Made by a program: the position numbers and the translations under genes. From assembly GCF_016741855.1 (NCBI RefSeq), contig NZ_JAERRH010000005.1, positions 1 to 64,000 of the forward strand: a stretch of DNA of 64,000 nucleotides. The letters are read 5' to 3'. Source of the stretch: Streptomyces musisoli (GTDB taxonomy: Bacteria > Actinomycetota > Actinomycetes > Streptomycetales > Streptomycetaceae). Below, one piece after another: positions 1 to 8,190 of this stretch (position 1 is its first letter; the number at the start of each line of letters is the position of its first letter). The notes under the pieces are model-generated. The model was not told where the DNA came from. It did not search any database and worked only from the letters and a program-made list of their open reading frames with translations.

Positions 1-712
1 TCCCGAGGGCGATGAGCCGGCCGGCCAGGTCCGCGAAGGGGCCGTCGGCCGGCTCGTTCTCGGCCATGGTGCGCAGCAGCTCGGCCATCTCCGCGTCGTG
101 GCCGGCGCTGACGGCGGCCAGCGCGGCGAAGTCGTGCACGAGCTGGACCTCCAGCTCGGCGCGCGGGATGCGGCGGCCGTCCAGCCAGATCAGCGCCGTG
201 GACTCGACGAGCGAGATCCACGAGCGGATCACCAGTTCGAGGCGCGGCGATGCCTCGGTCACGCCCAGGTGCGCCAGCATCTGTTCGTAGGCGGCCTGCC
301 GCACGGAGTCGATCAGCGCACGAGTGGCCGATACGTGGTCCTGCGAGCCCGCCCCCTCCGCGGAGACGGCCGGGCCGCCGCGCATCAGCGCCGAGAAACC
401 GGGGCCGTGATCGTCCACGAAGTCGAAGAAGCGGCGCATCACCCGCAGCAGCCGGGCGCCGAGCGGACCCTCGCGCGGCTCGGCGAAACGGCTCGCGAGG
501 TCCTCCGACGCACGCTTCAACGCGGCCTCGTACAGGCTGAGTTTGCCCGGAAAGTAGTGGTAGACGAGCGGGCGTGAGATGCCCGCCGCCGTCGCTATCT
601 CATCGATGGAGACCTCGTCGGGCGAGCGTCGGCTGAACAGGTCGAGGGCGACACCGATCAGCTGCTGCCGACGCTCCTCGACGCCCATCCTGCGGCGAAC
701 CCCGATACTCAT
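1..712 (-). CDS. TetR-family transcriptional regulator (3' end off window)
   Basis: About 237 codons are visible from an ATG at 712, and the stop lies beyond position 1. The N-terminus has a classic TetR helix-turn-helix (residues ~15-60, with SIDEIATAAGISRPLVYHYF), followed by an all-helical ligand domain ending near ...DLAGRLIALG. Length already matches the family, so only a few residues should be missing. It is the third gene of a minus-strand set, starting 36 nt after the reductase stop, so it probably controls the diiron protein and reductase genes and itself. The palindrome at 2746-2771 is the best operator candidate. The ligand is unknown. Confidence 0.9.
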   Translation of the reverse strand, partial: MSIGVRRRMGVEERRQQLIGVALDLFSRRSPDEVSIDEIATAAGISRPLVYHYFPGKLSLYEAALKRASEDLASRFAEPREGPLGARLLRVMRRFFDFVDDHGPGFSALMRGGPAVSAEGAGSQDHVSATRALIDSVRQAAYEQMLAHLGVTEASPRLELVIRSWISLVESTALIWLDGRRIPRAELEVQLVHDFAALAAVSAGHDAEMAELLRTMAENEPADGPFADLAGRLIALG

Positions 713-748
713 GCGAACACCTTACCGATCGAATTCGGCCGATCGTGA

Positions 749-1801
749 TCACATGTCGAGCACCAGACGGTCGCCCCGGGCCCGGGAGACGCAGATCAGC
801 ATCGAGTCGCGCCGCTCCGCGTCCGTCAGCAGCTCGTCCCGGTGTTCGATCTCCCCCTCCAGCACCCGCTGCCGGCAGGTCCCGCAGAATCCCTGCTCGC
901 AGGAGTAGGCGGTGTCCGGCAGTTCGCGGCGTACGGCGGCCAGGACCGTGGAGCCGGCCGGCACCGTCAAGGTCCGCCCGGTGCGGCGCAGTTCCAGCGC
1001 GAACTCCGTGTCGCCGTCCGTCCCGGCGCGCGGGGCGAACCGTTCCAGGTGCAGGGTGGCCCCCTCGGGCAGCGCCTCCTGGACCGCCGCCATCAGGCCC
1101 TCCGGCCCGCAGCAGTACACGGCCGTGCCCTCGGCCGTGTCCGCGAACAGGGCGGCCAGATCCGGCCGTCCGTCCTCGTCCTCGGCCACCACGGCCAGCC
1201 GGTCCCCGGCGAGTTTGCGCACCTCTTCCAGGAACGGCATCGAGGCCCGCGTCCGCCCGCCGTACAGCAGCCGCCACTCGGCGCCGTCCGGCAGGGCCCG
1301 CAGCATCGGCAGGATCGGGGTGATGCCGATGCCGCCGGCGACGAAGACGTACGCGGGCGCGTCGGCGAGGGGGAAGCGGTTGCGGGGGCCGCGCACCTCC
1401 AGCTCCATGCCCTCGGCGAGTTGCTCGTGCACCTCGCGCGAGCCGCCCCGGCCGTCCGCCGCGAGACGCGTGGCGATGGTGTAGGCGGAGGTGTCCTCGG
1501 GGTCCCCGCACAGCGAGTACTGCCGTACGAGCCCGGACGGCAGCACGAGGTCGAGATGGGCGCCCGGCTCCCAGCGCGGCAGGCCGGGGCCTTCCAGGCG
1601 GAGCTGCACGACCCCGTCGGCGATCATCTCGTGGGCGGTGACCAGCAGCTTCAGGGCCCGCGAGCGCGGCCGGCCGGAGATCGGCGGGTCCAGGGCGGGC
1701 AGCGGCCACAGCGGGGAGCGCCGGACGCGGCGGCGCAGGGCCCGCCGGGTGAGCAGGGCGGCGCCCGTGACGAGGGCGACGGTCCGCAGCTTCGGGGTCA
1801 C
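749..1801 (-). CDS. Flavin/2Fe-2S oxidoreductase (VanB/phthalate dioxygenase reductase type)
   Basis: 350 aa from a GTG that overlaps the upstream stop (GTGA), so it is translationally coupled to the diiron gene. Order of parts: short hydrophobic N-terminus, flavin-binding barrel with RQYSLCG (~residue 115), NAD-binding domain with AGGIGITPILPM, and a C-terminal plant-type 2Fe-2S domain with cysteines ~301, 306, 309 and 337 (CEQGFCGTC...C). Proteins of this class pass electrons from NAD(P)H through flavin and iron-sulphur to a partner oxygenase. The partner is inferred to be the adjacent diiron protein. Family assignment is secure; the substrate pathway is not known. Confidence 0.93.
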   Translation of the reverse strand: MTPKLRTVALVTGAALLTRRALRRRVRRSPLWPLPALDPPISGRPRSRALKLLVTAHEMIADGVVQLRLEGPGLPRWEPGAHLDLVLPSGLVRQYSLCGDPEDTSAYTIATRLAADGRGGSREVHEQLAEGMELEVRGPRNRFPLADAPAYVFVAGGIGITPILPMLRALPDGAEWRLLYGGRTRASMPFLEEVRKLAGDRLAVVAEDEDGRPDLAALFADTAEGTAVYCCGPEGLMAAVQEALPEGATLHLERFAPRAGTDGDTEFALELRRTGRTLTVPAGSTVLAAVRRELPDTAYSCEQGFCGTCRQRVLEGEIEHRDELLTDAERRDSMLICVSRARGDRLVLDM

Positions 1802-2697
1802 CCCGCCTCCCGCTTCTCGGCGGCGAGCGCGGCGGGGGAGGTGGCCAGGTAGGCCACGGCCTGGGCGGTGGAGCACTCCTGGGAGGGGTGGTAGGAGCGG
1901 CCGAGGTAGCGCGGGATGGACCTCAGCATGTCCCCGGTGGCGGGCAGGATGCCCTGCCGGCCGCGCAGATGGAAGTCCTTGAAGGACGCCTTGGGGTCGG
2001 TGAGGGTCGGGTCGTTCTCCAGGAAGAAGCGGATCCCGCGCTGCCACAGGAACACCAGTGCAGAGAAGGCCGTCGCCCAGGTGCGCACCCGGCGCCGGTA
2101 GCTGCCGTCGACGTGCTGGAACAGGTCGAAGGCCACGGACCGGTGCTCGACCTCCTCGGCGCCGTGCCAGCGCAGCAGGTCCAGCATGGTCGGGTCGGCG
2201 CCGCGCCGGTCCAGCTCGGCCGCGCCCAGCACCCAGTCGCCGAGGAACGCGGTGTAGTGCTCGATGGCCGCGATGAGGGCCACGCGCTCCAGCAGCCACC
2301 AGCGGCGCGCCCGGCCCGGCGGCAGGGTGCGGTCGCCGAGCAGCTTCTCGAAGAACCAGTCGACCTGGGCGGTGTAGGGAGTCGGGTCGAGACCCTGCTC
2401 GCGCAGGTGCGGCAGCACCTCGTCGTGGGCCTGGGAGTGCATGGCCTCCTGGCCGATGAAACCGACGACGTCCGCACGGAGCCGGTCGTCCCGGATCAGC
2501 GGCAGCACCTGCTTGTACACGTGCACGAACCACCGCTCGCCGGCGGGCAGCAGCAGGTGCAGCACGTTGATGGTGTGCGTGGTGAACGGGTCGCCGGGCA
2601 CCCAGTGCAGCGGCGTGTCCTCCCACGAGAAGGACACGTTGCGGGCCTTGAGCGCGATGCGCTCGGACTCCACCGGCCGAGGCTGCGTGTTAGACAT
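1798..2697 (-). CDS. Ferritin-like diiron protein annotated as metal-dependent hydrolase (PF10118 type)
   Basis: 299 aa from ATG 2697. It resembles the family usually called predicted metal-dependent hydrolase. The visible residues E54, E84-x-x-H87, E146 and E182-x-x-H185 follow the E/ExxH/E/ExxH ligand pattern of four-helix-bundle diiron oxygenases. It shares a 4-nt overlap with a downstream flavin/2Fe-2S reductase, the usual electron donor for such enzymes, and a TetR gene follows. I therefore infer an oxygenase, desaturase or hydroxylase rather than a hydrolase. No signal peptide is seen, so it should be cytoplasmic. The family call is firm; the chemistry is inference. Confidence 0.88.
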   Translation of the reverse strand: MSNTQPRPVESERIALKARNVSFSWEDTPLHWVPGDPFTTHTINVLHLLLPAGERWFVHVYKQVLPLIRDDRLRADVVGFIGQEAMHSQAHDEVLPHLREQGLDPTPYTAQVDWFFEKLLGDRTLPPGRARRWWLLERVALIAAIEHYTAFLGDWVLGAAELDRRGADPTMLDLLRWHGAEEVEHRSVAFDLFQHVDGSYRRRVRTWATAFSALVFLWQRGIRFFLENDPTLTDPKASFKDFHLRGRQGILPATGDMLRSIPRYLGRSYHPSQECSTAQAVAYLATSPAALAAEKREAG

Positions 2698-2745
2698 GGC
2701 GTCAATGTACTGGCGGGTAAGACGCCTGAGAAGCCCTGTGGGGAG

Positions 2746-2771
2746 CCTTGTTTACGTGGATGTCAACAAGG
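2746..2771. promoter_or_regulatory. Candidate TetR operator palindrome
   Basis: Perfect 7-bp arms CCTTGTT / AACAAGG flank 12 nt, with further partial symmetry inside. It lies 49-74 nt upstream of the diiron gene ATG (2697) and overlaps a TTGACA-like hexamer on the minus strand. The position and size suit a TetR dimer. It also sits just after the stop of the next gene, so a weak terminator is the alternative. Confidence 0.5.
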
Positions 2772-2772
2772 G

Positions 2773-4680
2773 CTACCGCAGCCCGCTGATCTTCCGTCCG
2801 TCCGCCAGGGTGCCCTCCAGGTCGGCCCGCGCCCCCTGTGCCGCCCTGGCCGCCAGCAAGGGCCCCTGCCCGGACGCGGTGACCCCGCCGGTCGCCCGGA
2901 TCGAGGCCGTGCCCGCACTGCCCGCCGCCAGCAGATACCAGTTCCCGGCCGCCGACTTCCACAGCACCCCGGCCAGCACCTGGGGATCACGCGCCCCGCA
3001 GGCCGGCACGTCCGTGGCCTTGGCGACGGCCGCCCCGGCCGCCCCGCCCGGAGTGCGGAACTGGGCCAGCGTGACCGTGCCGGCACCGCGCCAGGTCTCC
3101 GCCCGGGTGCACACCCACGACCCGGAGCCGCTGCCGTCGGGCAGCGGCTGCACGGCGTAGGTCCAGGCGTTGACGCCGCGGACGCCCGCCGAGCGGTCGG
3201 CCGCCAGGGAGCAGGCGAACGGCGCCCAGGTGCGCAGCCCCTCCGCGTCGGACGCCTCCCGGGGCGAGCCGGGCCGGCCGGCCGTGAGATGGGCCGGGAC
3301 CAGCTCGCCGAGGTCGGTGGCGAGCCGGGTGCCGGAGGCGTCGGTCAGCTGGAGCACGGTCCACGAGGTGCAGGTGCCCGGCCGCATGGCGGAGCTGGCC
3401 AGCGGCGCGGTGACACCGCCGGCGAGGGTGAGGGGCGTCGCCGCCGAGTCCGGCCTCGCCAGGTCCCGCTGGGCCGCCTTGGTCACCCAGGGGGCGAGCA
3501 GGTACCGGACGTTGCCGTCGGAGCGGCCCAGCACCAGCGCGCCCGCCCCGGCGTCCGAGCCGCCGTCGGTCCGGGCGAAGTCCAGGGCCGCCCCCTGCGT
3601 GCCGCTCTCCGGCTCGGCGTACCGGGCGATGCGCAGGCCGTCGTAGAGGATCACCACCCGGGCGGCGTCCACCTGCCCCGCGTACAGCAGCTGGGGCGGC
3701 CCCGCCGGGCCGCCGGTCTGGGTGCCGGGGGTCGCAGAGACGCGGACCTGTTCCCCGGGGCGGGCCCAGACGGCGAGGGCGCGGCGCAGCAGCGCCTGGT
3801 CGCCGGTGAGCGGGCCGCGCGCGGGCCACACGGAGAAGTCGGTGCGGGCCGAGGTCCGCCACGCGGTGGGGGAGACCCGGATCAGCCTGCCGGGGTCGAG
3901 GGCGGCCTCGGCGGCCGGGTTCTCGGCGTAGGCGGGCGCGGCGGCGCCGTCGGGGCCCCAGCCGCCGTCCGGCAGGGCGACCAGCGCGCCGCACACCGCG
4001 AGCGCGGCGGCCGCCGCGAGGGCGGCCTTGGTGTGCTGGCGGCGGCGCATCAGATCGGTGGGGCGGGCCTGCAACGAGCAGGGGTCGAACTCGGCGGAGG
4101 CGAGCAGCCCCGGCTGCGCGGGGACGCTGTTCGCCGAGGCCAGCGCGCCACCGGGGTCGGCCACGCCCGCGGCCCGCAGGAGTTCGCGGATGCCCGTGTC
4201 GTGCAGCTTCTCCAGGTCACGCAGGACGTAGGCGGCGCGGGCCGGGCCGGACAGGGCGGACAGCCGCTGGTCCAGGGCGAGTTCGTCGGCGCCGCCCGAG
4301 CGCGGGAACAGCCGCAGCCCCCACACCTGGGGCAGTGGCGGCGGCAGCTGGGAGAGCCGGGACAGGCCCTTGCGGGGGCGGGCCGCCTCCAGGGCGGTGC
4401 TCAGGACCCGCCCGCGCACGTAGGCGTAGCCGGGGTCGGCGTCCCGGCCCGAGGACTGGGCCGGGACGGCGGGTGCCTGCTTGCGGCCCCGCGGCAGGGC
4501 CCGCTGGACGAGGGCGTGTGCGGTCAGCACGCGGCGGCTGCGGCCCAGACCCGGAGGCAGTACCAGGTAGGCGAGCCGGACCAGCCGTGGGTAGTGCTCG
4601 ACGAGCGCGGCCTCGGCCTGCTCGACGTCCACCGGGCCGGAGGCGGGTGCGTGACGCTGGGCTACATCCTGTGACTGCAC
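2773..4680 (-). CDS. Membrane protein with degenerate ECF-sigma-like N-terminus and large outside domain
   Basis: 635 aa from a GTG at 4680; no clear ribosome binding site is visible. Residues ~20-65 (EAALVEHYPRLVRLAYLVL) resemble sigma region 2, and ~133-182 (RLSALSGPARAAYVLRDLE followed by a helix-turn-helix-like stretch) resemble region 4. A single membrane segment follows at ~218-236, then about 400 residues predicted to be outside the membrane with paired cysteines and no family I recognise. It may be a sigma-like regulator tethered to a sensor, or simply a diverged fusion. It stands alone, with no anti-sigma gene beside it. The coding call is strong; function is unknown. Confidence 0.85.
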   Translation of the reverse strand: MQSQDVAQRHAPASGPVDVEQAEAALVEHYPRLVRLAYLVLPPGLGRSRRVLTAHALVQRALPRGRKQAPAVPAQSSGRDADPGYAYVRGRVLSTALEAARPRKGLSRLSQLPPPLPQVWGLRLFPRSGGADELALDQRLSALSGPARAAYVLRDLEKLHDTGIRELLRAAGVADPGGALASANSVPAQPGLLASAEFDPCSLQARPTDLMRRRQHTKAALAAAAALAVCGALVALPDGGWGPDGAAAPAYAENPAAEAALDPGRLIRVSPTAWRTSARTDFSVWPARGPLTGDQALLRRALAVWARPGEQVRVSATPGTQTGGPAGPPQLLYAGQVDAARVVILYDGLRIARYAEPESGTQGAALDFARTDGGSDAGAGALVLGRSDGNVRYLLAPWVTKAAQRDLARPDSAATPLTLAGGVTAPLASSAMRPGTCTSWTVLQLTDASGTRLATDLGELVPAHLTAGRPGSPREASDAEGLRTWAPFACSLAADRSAGVRGVNAWTYAVQPLPDGSGSGSWVCTRAETWRGAGTVTLAQFRTPGGAAGAAVAKATDVPACGARDPQVLAGVLWKSAAGNWYLLAAGSAGTASIRATGGVTASGQGPLLAARAAQGARADLEGTLADGRKISGLR

Positions 4681-4729
4681 GTCCGGGAAAACGAGCCGGC
4701 CGGGGGTTGGTCACCGCCGGACGAGTGAT

Positions 4730-5239
4730 TCACGCCTCCGGCACGACCAGGGCGCGCGCGTAGTTGGCCATCGACCGCTGGTAGCGCGGCAGATGCGGGG
4801 CCAGCGCGCCGAGCACGAGGGAGAGGCCCTCGCGGTCGCGGCCGAGGCTGGACAGGCACAGCGCGAGGCAGGCCCGGACCGCGTCGTCCAGCTCGTCGGA
4901 GGGCGCGTCCAGTTCGGGCGTGAGGAGCGCCACGCCCTCCTCCGCCCGGCCGGTGTTCCGCAGTGAACTCGACAGCTGGATCTTGGTCCGGCGCGCCTTG
5001 TACCGGCTCACGTCGCCGAGTCCCCGCTCCAGCGCCGCCTGGTACAGCGGCACGGCCTTGTCCGAGTGCCCGGTCGAGTCCCAGGCGCAGGCCTGCTCGA
5101 AGGGGCCCAGCGGGCTGTCGGCAGGCAGCTCGGCGACGAGGGCGTCGATCAGCGCGCGGAACTCGTGCGCGCGCTCTTCCGGATAGTCGTCGAAGGCGGC
5201 CCAGGCGGCGGCCACGCGATCTTCCCAACTCTGGTTCAC
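4730..5239 (-). CDS. Tetratricopeptide-repeat protein
   Basis: 169 aa from a GTG at 5239; an in-frame GTG 18 nt upstream (VCESAPV...) is also possible. The helical pairs, such as GPFEQACAWDSTGHSDKAVPLYQAALERG split around residues 50-80, have TPR spacing, and three to four repeats are visible. No signal peptide or membrane segment, so it is likely a cytoplasmic protein-interaction factor. It sits 49 nt upstream of the sigma-like membrane protein on the same strand and is divergent from the lipoprotein gene. No specific function can be assigned. Confidence 0.85.
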   Translation of the reverse strand: MNQSWEDRVAAAWAAFDDYPEERAHEFRALIDALVAELPADSPLGPFEQACAWDSTGHSDKAVPLYQAALERGLGDVSRYKARRTKIQLSSSLRNTGRAEEGVALLTPELDAPSDELDDAVRACLALCLSSLGRDREGLSLVLGALAPHLPRYQRSMANYARALVVPEA

Positions 5240-5354
5240 CGGGGCACTCTCGCACACCTGTGCACGTTCGGGCACCGGATTTGAGCGGACCGTGCCCGGC
5301 AGCCGTATCCGAAGGAGCTGAGGCATGCTTGGCACACCAGGACCGGAGGAACAG

Positions 5355-5747
5355 ATGAGGTTGACAGGACTGCTGCTCGGCGCCGCGGCCATCCTGACGC
5401 TGGCGGGCTGCGGTTCGGGCGGGGACACCGACCCGGTGCCGCCCACCGCGACCGGCAGCCTGGAGCGCCTGGCCGCCGAGGTGAAGTGCAGGCCGAACAT
5501 GCAGACCGACGCCGACGAGATCCGCCAGGCCATCTGCCGCAACGGCGACGGCAGGTTCATCCTCGCCACCTTCGCCACCGACCGCGGCCAGCGCGAGTGG
5601 ATCAACGACGCGAAGGAGTACGGCGGCCACTACCTGGTCGGCCGCAAGTGGGTAGCCGTCGGCGAGGACGGGGTGGTCAAGGCGCTGCGCGGCACGCTCG
5701 GCGGCGATCTGGAGACCGGCACCGACCATCACGCGCACAGCGGCTGA
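5355..5747 (+). CDS. Small secreted lipoprotein
   Basis: 130 aa from ATG 5355, chosen because GGAGGA at 5345-5350 sits 4 nt upstream and because translation begins with a lipoprotein signal peptide, MRLTGLLLGAAAILTLAGC, with lipobox LAGC (Cys19). An in-frame ATG at 5325 would add ten polar residues before the signal and is unlikely. The mature protein is about 110 residues with two further cysteines and no recognised domain. It faces the DUF1996 gene across a strong bidirectional hairpin. Confidence 0.87.
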   Translation: MRLTGLLLGAAAILTLAGCGSGGDTDPVPPTATGSLERLAAEVKCRPNMQTDADEIRQAICRNGDGRFILATFATDRGQREWINDAKEYGGHYLVGRKWVAVGEDGVVKALRGTLGGDLETGTDHHAHSG

Positions 5748-5804
5748 CGCGGCCGTACGCCCGGTTCGGGGGAACGGGGCGTACGTGCGGCTCGTGGGCA
5801 CGAC

Positions 5805-5843
5805 GAAGGCCGGTGACGGGAGGGGGGATCGTCACCGGCCTTC
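5805..5843. terminator. Bidirectional terminator hairpin
   Basis: A 14-bp perfect stem (5805-5818 with 5830-5843, starting GAAGGCCGGTGAC) and an 11-nt loop lie between the convergent lipoprotein and DUF1996 genes, 57 nt past one stop and 21 nt past the other. Confidence 0.8.
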
Positions 5844-5864
5844 TGTCCTGCCCCCGTTACCGGG

Positions 5865-7400
5865 TCATGCGCAGTTCTGACCGCGGTTGATGCAGTTGGC
5901 GATCTTGTTGGCCAGACCGTTCTTCGTGACGCTGATGAAGTCGTCGTGGTCCGTGGCCGCCTTGTGCAGCTGCTCCGGGAAGCCGTCGACCGCGTAGGCG
6001 TTCTTCACCTGGCCGTTCTGGATGGTCGGCGGGTTGATGTTGTACACCAGCCGCATCGTCAGCTGCGGGATCGCCTTGAACCCGTTCGGGCAGACGCCGC
6101 TGCCCGGGTCGGCGAAGGCGACGTGCGTGCGGTGGTTGGCGCTGTCGATGTTCTGCCCGTCCCAGCAGCTCTGGAAGGCGAACGAGCGCACCACCTTGCT
6201 GCCCTGCGGGCAGATCGGGTACTGCTGGGTCAGCTGGACCTTGTTCTCGAAGCCGGTGCAGCTCCAGTGCGCGTTGGCGTTGGCGAGACCGTTGGTGGTG
6301 GTCTTGGCGTCACCGGTGATGATGCGCAGGAACTGGGGCATCGCGACGACCTTGCTCGCCGGGCTGCCCACGTACTTGATCTCGGCCTGGGCCGGGGTCA
6401 GGATCTTGCCGACGTTGCCTTCCTTGCCGCCGCCGTCCTTGTTCTGGTCGAAGTCCTGGGTGCCGTCCTGGATACGGACCACCGGCCAGTAGTACGACGA
6501 CACGTCGCTCCTGTTCTGGCAGCTGGTGCCGCCCTGCAGGAACGTGTTGTTGCTGGAGAACGCGTTGACCTTCTGGTTGCCGACGTAGTCGTGCAGGTGG
6601 TGGGCGCCGTTGGTCACGCCGGGCGCCACGATCACGTTGTCCGTGTTGAAGTTCTTGTTGGCGTTCACCCCGCAGCGCGTGGTGAACGTACCCGTCGACC
6701 CGTTGCGCAGCTGGCGCGGCTTGCCCTGGACGTTCGGCGCGACCTTGGTGATGTCCACGAAGTCCGCGGCGACCGGGCCGTTGCCGGCCTGCCCGCCGAT
6801 GTTGCCCTGCTGGCCGCCGTTCTGCTGCTGGCCGCCGTTCTGCTGCTGACCGCCGTTCTGTTGCTGGCCGCCGTTCTGCTGCTGGCCACCGTTCTGTTGC
6901 TGGCCGCCTGCGGTGGTCTGGTTGGCGGTCTGCGTCGTACAGGCGGCGAGCTGCTGGAGCGCGTTGTCGAAGGAGCCGCCGACCCGCTGGATGTCGATCC
7001 GGATCCGGTTGATCGTCGCCGCCCGCTTCTCCTTGAGGGGGCCGACGATCGAGTTCTGCACGAAACTCGGGTCCTTGGCCTGCGCGTCCCGCGTGGAGGC
7101 GAGCCGGGAGTAGGCCTCGGTGATCTGCTTGTCGAGGTTCGCCAGTTCCGTCGCCACGCCCTGGCGGGCCCGGTAGGGAACGTTCGTCAGCTTCTGGCCG
7201 ACGTCCGGGCACGAGATGGTCGCGACGCTCGCCGTCGCGGCCTTCGTCTCGTTGCCTCCCCACGTCTGGTTGCTCGACTCGTGCGCCGAGGCATAGAAGT
7301 TCGCCCAGATCAGCCCGCCCCCACCGAGCGCTAGGGCCGCCGATGCGGCAATGGCCTTGGTGGCCAGCGGCGTACGGCGTTTTCGTGTGTTGCGTCCCAT
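5865..7400 (-). CDS. Secreted DUF1996 protein with Gln/Asn/Gly repeat linker
   Basis: 511 aa from ATG 7400, preceded by GAGGAG at good spacing. Parts in order: Arg/Lys-rich start and a signal or anchor segment (~15-38, ending ASA), a Cys-bounded helical region (~60-165), a GGQQQN hexapeptide repeat linker (~5 copies), and a C-terminal DUF1996 domain with the conserved GAHHLHDYVGN histidine motif, paired cysteines and a final HDDF. DUF1996 proteins are exported and thought to act on the cell surface; no reaction is established. It lies downstream of a two-component system, but the 136-nt gap argues for its own promoter. Confidence 0.9.
   Translation of the reverse strand: MGRNTRKRRTPLATKAIAASAALALGGGGLIWANFYASAHESSNQTWGGNETKAATASVATISCPDVGQKLTNVPYRARQGVATELANLDKQITEAYSRLASTRDAQAKDPSFVQNSIVGPLKEKRAATINRIRIDIQRVGGSFDNALQQLAACTTQTANQTTAGGQQQNGGQQQNGGQQQNGGQQQNGGQQQNGGQQGNIGGQAGNGPVAADFVDITKVAPNVQGKPRQLRNGSTGTFTTRCGVNANKNFNTDNVIVAPGVTNGAHHLHDYVGNQKVNAFSSNNTFLQGGTSCQNRSDVSSYYWPVVRIQDGTQDFDQNKDGGGKEGNVGKILTPAQAEIKYVGSPASKVVAMPQFLRIITGDAKTTTNGLANANAHWSCTGFENKVQLTQQYPICPQGSKVVRSFAFQSCWDGQNIDSANHRTHVAFADPGSGVCPNGFKAIPQLTMRLVYNINPPTIQNGQVKNAYAVDGFPEQLHKAATDHDDFISVTKNGLANKIANCINRGQNCA
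6811..6906 (-). repeat. 18-bp coding tandem repeat (GGQQQN)
   Basis: About five near-identical 18-bp units (CTGGCCGCCGTTCTGCTG on the plus strand) encode the hexapeptide linker of the DUF1996 protein. Differences between copies are mostly synonymous (CTG/TTG). One, GCC to ACC, is also silent, so copy number may vary between strains while the peptide is kept. Confidence 0.9.
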
Positions 7401-7536
7401 GGAACTCCTCTGACTTCCTTGCGGGGCAGCATCGAGGCGCCCGACAGGAGTGAAGCGGCGCCCATTCATACGGACGCCGCCCCAGAGGTGTTCACCGGTC
7501 TCACAAATTACTCGCAGAATCAAACCAGTTGGCAGG

Positions 7537-8190
7537 TCAGCGGTCGCGGTCCAGATAGGCGAGCACCGCCAGCACGCGCCGGTTGTCGTCGTCCGACACC
7601 TCCAGGCCCAGCTTGGCGAAGATGTTGGAGGTGTGCTTGGCGATCGCCCGTTCCGTCACCACCAGCTGCGCCGCGATGGCCGCGTTGGACCGGCCCTGCG
7701 CCATCAGCTCCAGCACCTCCACCTCCCGCGGGGTGAGCCGGCCGAGCGGCCGGTCGCCCGCCGACCGCCGGGACAGCAGCTGCTGGATCACCTGCGGGTC
7801 CATCGCCGTACCGCCCGCCGCCACCCGTCGTACGGCGTCGATGAACTGTTCCGCGTCGAACACCCGGTCCTTCAGCAGATAGCCGATCCCGCCCTGGCCG
7901 TCCGCGAGCAGCTCGCGCGCGTACAGCTGCTCCACGTGCTGGGAGAGGACCAGCACCGGCAACCCGGGCCGCGCCCGGCGGGCCGCGAGTGCGCACTGGA
8001 GGCCCTCGTCGGTGTGCGTGGGCGGCAGACGCACGTCGACCACGGCGACGTCCGGGTTCACCTCCGCCAGCGCACGGGTGAGTTCGGGACCGGACTCGAC
8101 GGCGGCCGCGATCTCGAAGCCGAACGCCTCCAGCATCCGCACCAGGCCGTCACGCAGCAGGAAGAGGTCTTCGGCTAGGACAACACGCAC
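7537..8190 (-). CDS. Two-component response regulator, NarL/LuxR family
   Basis: 217 aa from GTG 8190. A receiver domain with phosphoacceptor Asp52 (VAVVDVRLPP), Thr/Ser-type switch region (VLVLSQH) and conserved Lys (YLLKDRV) is followed by a LuxR helix-turn-helix (~150-210, LTPREVEVLELMAQGRSNAAIA). The start overlaps the end of the sensor kinase gene by 16 nt, so the two are translationally coupled. Targets are unknown; the neighbouring secreted protein gene is a reasonable guess. Confidence 0.95.
   Translation of the reverse strand: MRVVLAEDLFLLRDGLVRMLEAFGFEIAAAVESGPELTRALAEVNPDVAVVDVRLPPTHTDEGLQCALAARRARPGLPVLVLSQHVEQLYARELLADGQGGIGYLLKDRVFDAEQFIDAVRRVAAGGTAMDPQVIQQLLSRRSAGDRPLGRLTPREVEVLELMAQGRSNAAIAAQLVVTERAIAKHTSNIFAKLGLEVSDDDNRRVLAVLAYLDRDR

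Noticed and set aside
1888..4674. Very long plus-strand open frame (over 900 codons)
   Set aside because: It is antisense to the diiron and sigma-like genes. High GC removes stops from the opposite strand, and the translation is Arg/Gly/Pro-rich with no domain.
5946..7334. Plus-strand frame with Leu-rich repeats
   Set aside because: The repeats are the complement of the GGQQQN codons in the DUF1996 gene, and there is no start signal or domain.
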